64,000 bases of DNA from positions 34,820,499-34,884,498 of the forward strand of contig OX155960.1 in the NCBI GenBank assembly GCA_944548615.1, read 5' to 3'. The notes beneath the pieces were generated by a model, which saw nothing but the letters and a program-made list of their open reading frames with translations, had not been told where the DNA came from and made no database searches. Of the stretch, positions 58,115 to 64,000 are shown piece after piece. Source of the stretch: Micropterix aruncella. Its lineage: Eukaryota; Arthropoda; Insecta; Lepidoptera; Micropterigidae. Position 1 is the stretch's first letter. The number at the start of each line of letters is the position of its first letter. The position numbers and the translations under genes were made by a program.

Positions 58115-59355
58115 GTTAAAGAATATTTCAAAATATAGAAAATATATTTTTAGAACTTTCGGAAAGTCCTTACTTCTTCCAGAAACACTTTGTAGGTATA
58201 GAGATAAATAGGATCACATAAGTTCCAATTGGCTAAAATAGTTTTATCACTCCTTGTATGTCCTGCTTTGAAATACCAAAAATATCTTCATATATTATAT
58301 TTATTATTAAAATTATATATTCAGATAATAAATAATTAGCATATGTAGTAAATATTTTACATATTTGAAATATTAAACATATATTAAATAATTTACATAA
58401 TTGAAATATTAAACAATAATTAACATATATTCAATATTTAACATATAATATATATATATTAAATATTTAATTAATGATTGCCATATATTACATATACCCG
58501 AAACAAAGGGGATTTTATAAAATAATTAATTTCACAGAAAGGATTATTACTTCGTGGGCGCCAAACGCAGTTATTATTTATTTTTTGGCTCAGTGGTTTG
58601 ATCCACGGCCAGTTGGAATGTAGAAGTCTCACGTGCAAAATATTTGAATTATCATTGCAATAGTCGCTATTCAGACTGATCAAAGTAACTTGTAAAATTC
58701 AATATTGTATTTTTTTCAATGAATAATCTTTCAATAGATATACGGAGTCATGGAGTCATACGGATATATGGAGTCAGATACGCCCTACGAATAACTTTTA
58801 TTTTTGTTTAAATATTAAGGTTATATTTAGATATAATAATGAAATTTCAGAACCATAAAATTAAGGTTTAGTCCTTGAATGCATTTTTTTTGTTATGGTT
58901 TTCGACGTTTCCGCGGAAAATATCCTTCGATTGAATTAAAGTAATGGAACTTTCAATATATGACGAAACCGGCTGCAGAAACTTGCCGGTGTATTTAATG
59001 ATGTTTTGTCCGAGCAGTTATTACGAGAAGCTCAGGAAGATTACAAGGGCTTTAAAATAATAGTGTATATTACCAATCAAGACATACCTGGTATTTAAAA
59101 TGACAATGGCAATGATTGATTGGTCAAGTAAATATATGTTTGTTATACTTTTATTAATAGATATGTAGTTTGGACTTAATTTGTATGTTCGTATTGTTTC
59201 CTAATGTACTGTAGAAAAAAAACAAATTCATCGTAAGTATGTTTGTTATGGTATAAATATCGCTAAATAATGATAAACACATTTTGATCAATGTTTTGAG
59301 TTGAATACCAAATATGAGGCGCCACATGTCATGGCGATCGCAAATAATTTGGGTT
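58115..59355. other. AT-rich stretch, nothing recognised
   Basis: Includes imperfect repeats of CATATATTAAATA and TTTACATA near 58300-58480. No gene. Confidence 0.45.
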
Positions 59356-59359
59356 GTCA

Positions 59360-61145
59360 ACTACAGCGGGCGAGCCCGTCACCTCAGGAAGTTTTAACGA
59401 TTAGTCGTTCTATCTCCCTGGAGTGAGCGCGGAAGACTTGAGGACAAAACAGTCCACCGTCTAGCTACGCCACAAGCCCGTAAGAGGCCAACGCCTTAAC
59501 CGCGAGATAGCCAGGAATGTTACCCGGCGGGCAGATACTCACACCCTTACTTCCAATTGTGACCAGATTACTCCGGTCTCTCGATTTGTTACGAGTTCGA
59601 GGTCGCTTGCGCGGTCCTCTCCCTTACAAAGCGGTGAAACGGTGTTTACCGAATCTATCGCGGACCACAGCGTCCTTTGCCCGGCTGTTCACCTAGGATC
59701 GGATGGCCGATGGTCATTTCAAGAGCAGTTGCCGTAAGGTCCGCAACCACCCCCGCTCTATAGGAAACAGTACTGCTTCCAGACTCCCCCGACTGTTAGG
59801 GAGTTAATGGGTCCATGCTGGGTTGGCCACGAAGACCCATTCTGTTCAGGGTCGGTCACACTCACGGGTCAACACCCATCCGACGGCCTCCACGCATGAG
59901 GTGCGAACCTTGGTAGGACTCTGGCCTTGGTCAGTTTCCCCTGGGAATCAAACCTCTGGCGCTCCTGGACGGTCTGCGCACCGTGCGGCGCAAGACAATC
60001 GATTGTGCACTCTGACTAACAGTCGGGGGAGTCTGGAAGCTGTACTGTTGCCTATAGAGCGGGGGTGGTTGCGTACCTTATGGCGACTGCTCTGGAATTG
60101 ACCATTGGCCATCCGATCCCGGGTAAGAGGCGGGCAAAGGACGCCTTGGTCCGCGAAGATTGTACGGTCTGCGCACCGTGCGGGGTTTGCTCCAATCGGT
60201 TGTGCTCTCCGTTTCACCGCTTCATAAGGGAGAGGACCGCGCAAGCGACCTCGAACTCGGTACCAATCGAGAGACCGGAGAAATCTGGTCACAATTGGAA
60301 GTGAGGGCGCGAGTATCTCGAGCCCGCCGGGTTTACTCCTGGCTAACTCGCGGTAAGGCGTTGGACTCTCACGGGTTGTTGACGTAGCTGGACGTAGAAT
60401 GTACTGTCCAAAGTCTCTACGTTCACTGCAGGGCGATAGAACGACTAATCGTTAAAACGTCCTGTGGTGACGGGCTCGCCCGTTGTAGTTGACACCGCAA
60501 GATGTTGCCTATAGAGCGGGGGTGGTTGCGGACCTTACCTAAATGACCATCGGCCATCCGATCCTGGGTGAAGAGCCGGGCAAAGGACGCCGTGGTCCGC
60601 GATAGATTCGGTATACACCGTTTCACCGCTTCGTAAGGGAGAGGACCGCGCAAGCGACCTCGAACTCGGAACCAATCGAGAGACCGGAGAAATCTGGTCA
60701 CAATTGGAAGTAAGGGCGCGAGTGTCGGCCCGCCAGGTAACATTACTGGCTATCTCGCGGTTAAAGCGTTGGTCTCTTAAGGGTTGTGGCGTAGCTAGAT
60801 GGTGGACTGTTTTGTACCAAGTCTTCTACGCTCACTGCAGGGAGATAGACCGACTAATCGTTAAAACTTCCTGTGGTGACGGGCTCGCCCGCTGTAGTCG
60901 ACAACCCAAGTTGTTAGTCAGAGTGCACAGTCGATTGGCTTACGCCGCACGGTGCGCAGACCGTCCAGGATCGCCAGAAGGTTGATTCCTAGGGGAAACT
61001 GACCATAAGGCCAGAGTCCTACCCAGGCTCGCACTTCATGCGTGGAGGCCGTCGGATAGGTGTTGACTCGTGAGTGTGACCAACCCTGAACAGAATGAGT
61101 TTTCGTGGCCAACTCAGCAAGGACCCCATTAACTCCCAGCGATCG
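59360..61145. repeat. Family A cluster arranged as large inverted repeats
   Basis: Modules in order: A forward (59368-59805), its partner end-module B (59808-60023, GGGAGTTAATGGGTCC onward), A reverse (about 60024-60515), A reverse again (about 60505-60915), then B in the opposite orientation (60915-61140, ending CCCATTAACTCCC). The first A and the following reversed A make inverted arms of roughly 450-490 bp. The tips read GTCAACTACAGCGGGCGAGC and the complementary GCTCGCCCGTTGTAGTTGAC. Copies here are close to each other and to 54990-55690. Confidence 0.75.
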
Positions 61146-61586
61146 CCAAAAGTTTTACGCAAACAGATTTGACACTCATCAATATGTACTTCACAGGGCT
61201 TAACTGATGCTCTTAACTGATGACACAGAAGCATCTGCCAAACTTCTCGTGCTTTCTCTTAGTACTAGACGGCTTCTCATACATTGGCTACCCACGTCAC
61301 GCGCGGACCCTTTCAATAACCTCTTAAGAAAAACACTCGACGCTCATTCATATATTTGTTGAGCACGCACAGCGTTAGAGGCGACACCTGTGCCACACTG
61401 GCCTAAGGAGAAGAATAACGCACGATTTCCCGCTGCTTGCTCGCCCACGCGAAAACCCATCTTTCGTTATTAAAGAAAAGGGAAGATAGGTTCACGCGTA
61501 CAAGAAACTATTCTAGAACGTCAACAGCGAAGAAGATTTAAAAAGTGTTCTCAACGTCAAGTGCAAAAACGCGGAACGAGCGACAG

Positions 61587-62353
61587 TGGCCCGTATTCCG
61601 TTTCTCGCAAGCTTAAACTAAGCTGGTACTAAAAATTAAGAACTTAAGCACCTTCGTTATTTTGTTGGTGTTCCGTTTCATCAAAATTAAGAACCGGTCT
61701 TAAATCTTAAATTTTTTGTTTTGTCTATGGCCAATCTAAAGCGGGGTCTTAATTTTGACAGCTCGTCCCCCGTCAGTCGCCCGATCGCTCGCCGCCGCGC
61801 CGTTTCGTGTTTGTGTGTCGATTCGCGTTTTCGTTTGTTTTGAATTAAAACGGCAAACAATAATAAGGAGAATGTGCCTAAACAAGAATATACAGGGCAA
61901 TTTATCATAACCTACAAAAAAGAACACAGGATTTTCAGGGCAAGATATAGATATAAATAAACGATTACTTACGATAATCTGCGCGCATCATCCCTTCTTC
62001 GATTTAAAAACCAATGCTGAGCAAACATCTTTGAAAATTGCAATATGAAATGTCTTCGGAATTACAAGCAAAAACAAGTTACACGGCTGTCAGACGAAGA
62101 CTGATCGATTTTAGACCGTTCTTAGATAAGACCCCGAACAAGACCGATCCGCCATGACAGTTGTAGAAACAGAATACCAAAAAGGGTCTCGACGGTGCTT
62201 AACGTCAATTTAAGTACCTGATGATATCTACATAAGCACGCGCTAGTTAGGAACCATGAAAGGGAATACCAAAACGTCACTTCAAATTAAGCGTCGTTTT
62301 AGCGCCATTTTAGACCCCAATTTAGGCACCTCCGAGAAACGGAATACGGGCCA
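61587..62353. mobile_element. Long-TIR non-autonomous DNA element
   Basis: Tips TGGCCCGTATTCCGTTTCTC and its exact complement at 62334-62353. Similarity continues inward (GGTACTAAAAATTAAGAACT versus the complement of GACGTCAATTTAAGTACC, with TTAAGCACC on both arms), so each arm is near 90 bp or more. No transposase frame. I found no convincing target duplication, so the superfamily is open. Confidence 0.72.
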
Positions 62354-64000
62354 GTGAGTTTGTTAGCAGGAAAATTTGAAAATCCCCTCTCCCCCTCTTC
62401 CTTACCGTATAATCTGTATAGCAATAGCAGTTGTATTCCACCTACCTGCAAAACAATAGCTTACGATAACTGACAACACTACGATTGCTACAAACTTCGA
62501 GCGATAAAATCGTTATTTGTATATCAAACAACGACAGCAGTCTTCGATTTCACAATAATTATTATTTTGCACTATTTTATGAAATTCTTGGGATCAATTC
62601 AATTCAGAGACTTTCAATTTTGGTTTTTGACTAGTAAAACGCGGGTCAAATTTTAATGTTGATATACAAATAAAATTATCATAATTACAACCCCCCCCCC
62701 ATTTTATTAGGCATTGTTAAGTAATCTATTAAAAAATATATTACATAAGTTGTCTTTTTAAGCTGATATTAAATTGTACTTAATCTATTGGATCATTAAA
62801 CATAATTGTAAACATCATCGTAGGATTACGTAATAATGAATTAACGATTACTTACTGAGAATTTTCACTCATTATTTTTTTTTTTAGAAACGAACATTAT
62901 ACGTTACTATTCGCTACCAGCTAGAAATAATATATAATGTATCTTAATGTTTCTCGGTTTAGAAGTCCTTCAACCTGGACTCAGGGAACATAACTTTCCT
63001 CATAGTAAACCCACTAACACACTAGCTTCAAAATATGCAAAAATATCACTCAAAACTCTTTATTACTTAATTTTGCGGTACGTACTAACGATATGGTGTT
63101 AGTCGAAATACACGCGCGGCGTGGCGATGCTTTTGTTTCAGCGGAGAAAAAAAAATATTGATAAAAATACTGATATACCGATGGATCGAACCGGTTTGAG
63201 GCTATATCGTTGGTTACTGGATATAGAAATTGTGGAAATGATTGCATAGAGAGTGTTTAGAGAGGCCTATCTCTCCGGTTTTACATACGAATGCATTCCG
63301 TGAACCGAAGAGGAATCTATTTAAAGGTTTGATCGATGGTGATTTTAAGCAATATCTTTCGAGGCGAATGTACGAATAAAAATAGCGGCGGCTGCAACGT
63401 CTTTCTGCGATATTGTTACATTTCTTTTAAACGAATTTTCAAATTAAAATAATTGGACTGGTAGCCCTTGATTATACCCCATTTCACAATTCACTTAAAA
63501 AAACCCAACAAACCCAAAAACTCCAAACGCCTTTCAATTTTAGAACACCCAATTATTTCGCTTTTGTAAGGCAATCGTTTCAGTAAGGTTTTGAACTGAG
63601 GTAGATGGCGTGACAGACGCAAACGCGTTTTTAACACGCTTTTATTAGGTCGACCTGTATGTAACTATGTAATGGAATCTATGGTAACTAATTTAACCAT
63701 CTTCCAAGGATCGTAGCGTCATGAAAATTGGCAGCTGTATGTAGTTCTGATGACAATACAATAATATGGTACTGTCGAACTGATCTGATGATGGAGTCGG
63801 AAGATATGAAATGGAACTTCATGATGGAACATTGTATCATAGTTGTGTTTGGACTTGTTAGAAAAGTCTTGGAATGAACTTTGGTTGGTGCGAAGTAATG
63901 GTGCGCATACCAAGAATGTAGATGTAATGGTGCGTGGAAAGTACTACAAGTAATGGTGTCGTATAGTTGGCGCGTATAGTTGGCCGCGTCGTCTTATAGT
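62354..64000. other. AT-rich stretch, nothing recognised
   Basis: Contains a C-run at about 62691-62700. No supported gene or element ends. Confidence 0.45.

Overview
The window looks like a repeat-dense stretch of an insect nuclear genome, most likely lepidopteran. The evidence is an AT-rich background, GT-AG introns, and the transposon mix: BEL/Pao, Ty3/Gypsy, Penelope-like, mariner, PIF/Harbinger, TTAA-specific piggyBac-like elements and CR1-like LINE scraps. I found no host protein-coding gene that I can defend. Essentially all recognisable coding sequence belongs to mobile elements.

Layout. 1-11130: a tandem array of a GC-rich unit of about 650 bp (family A), split by a 9.3-kb Ty3/Gypsy-type LTR retrotransposon on the minus strand (1112-10378, TSD GTGT, 1482-bp LTRs that are almost identical). 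Its gag and pol are linked by a canonical -1 slippery heptamer, and pol carries one in-frame TGA. 13044-15515: two short inverted-repeat elements related to the end of a Penelope-like element. 16096-18347: a full-ended PIF/Harbinger element (TSD TAA) whose MADF/BESS gene (+) and transposase gene (-) lie in each other's introns. 19666-20398: a deleted mariner. 21149-22225: a TTAA-flanked piggyBac-like element that contains a 148-bp palindrome and a TIR element with 120-bp internal tandem units. 24170-25560: LINE tail and repeat family C. 27760-27935: repeat debris. 29050-29600: a possible solo promoter/LTR.

31396-41748: a BEL/Pao LTR retrotransposon on the minus strand with an unbroken 1885-residue polyprotein. 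Its left LTR has been hit by a 1442-bp TTAA insertion that its right LTR lacks. 41752-44940: four long (TA)n tracts with short repeat fragments between them, including a sequence that folds as a hammerhead ribozyme (44391-44433). 45240-46305: more family A and family C. 48292-48509: LINE tail. 50577-50680: 5S-rRNA-like sequence. 51213-51810: second copy of the 120-bp-unit element. 52275-53660: a decayed Penelope-like element with RT and GIY-YIG parts, interrupted by a 182-bp insertion. 54990-55690 and 59360-61145: family A copies, the latter arranged as large inverted repeats. 61587-62353: a long-TIR element. The remainder is AT-rich sequence in which I recognise nothing.

The genes do not form one pathway. 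They are independent selfish elements whose nesting gives a relative chronology: family A array before the Gypsy element; BEL before the TTAA insertion; Penelope before the 182-bp LINE-tail-like insertion.
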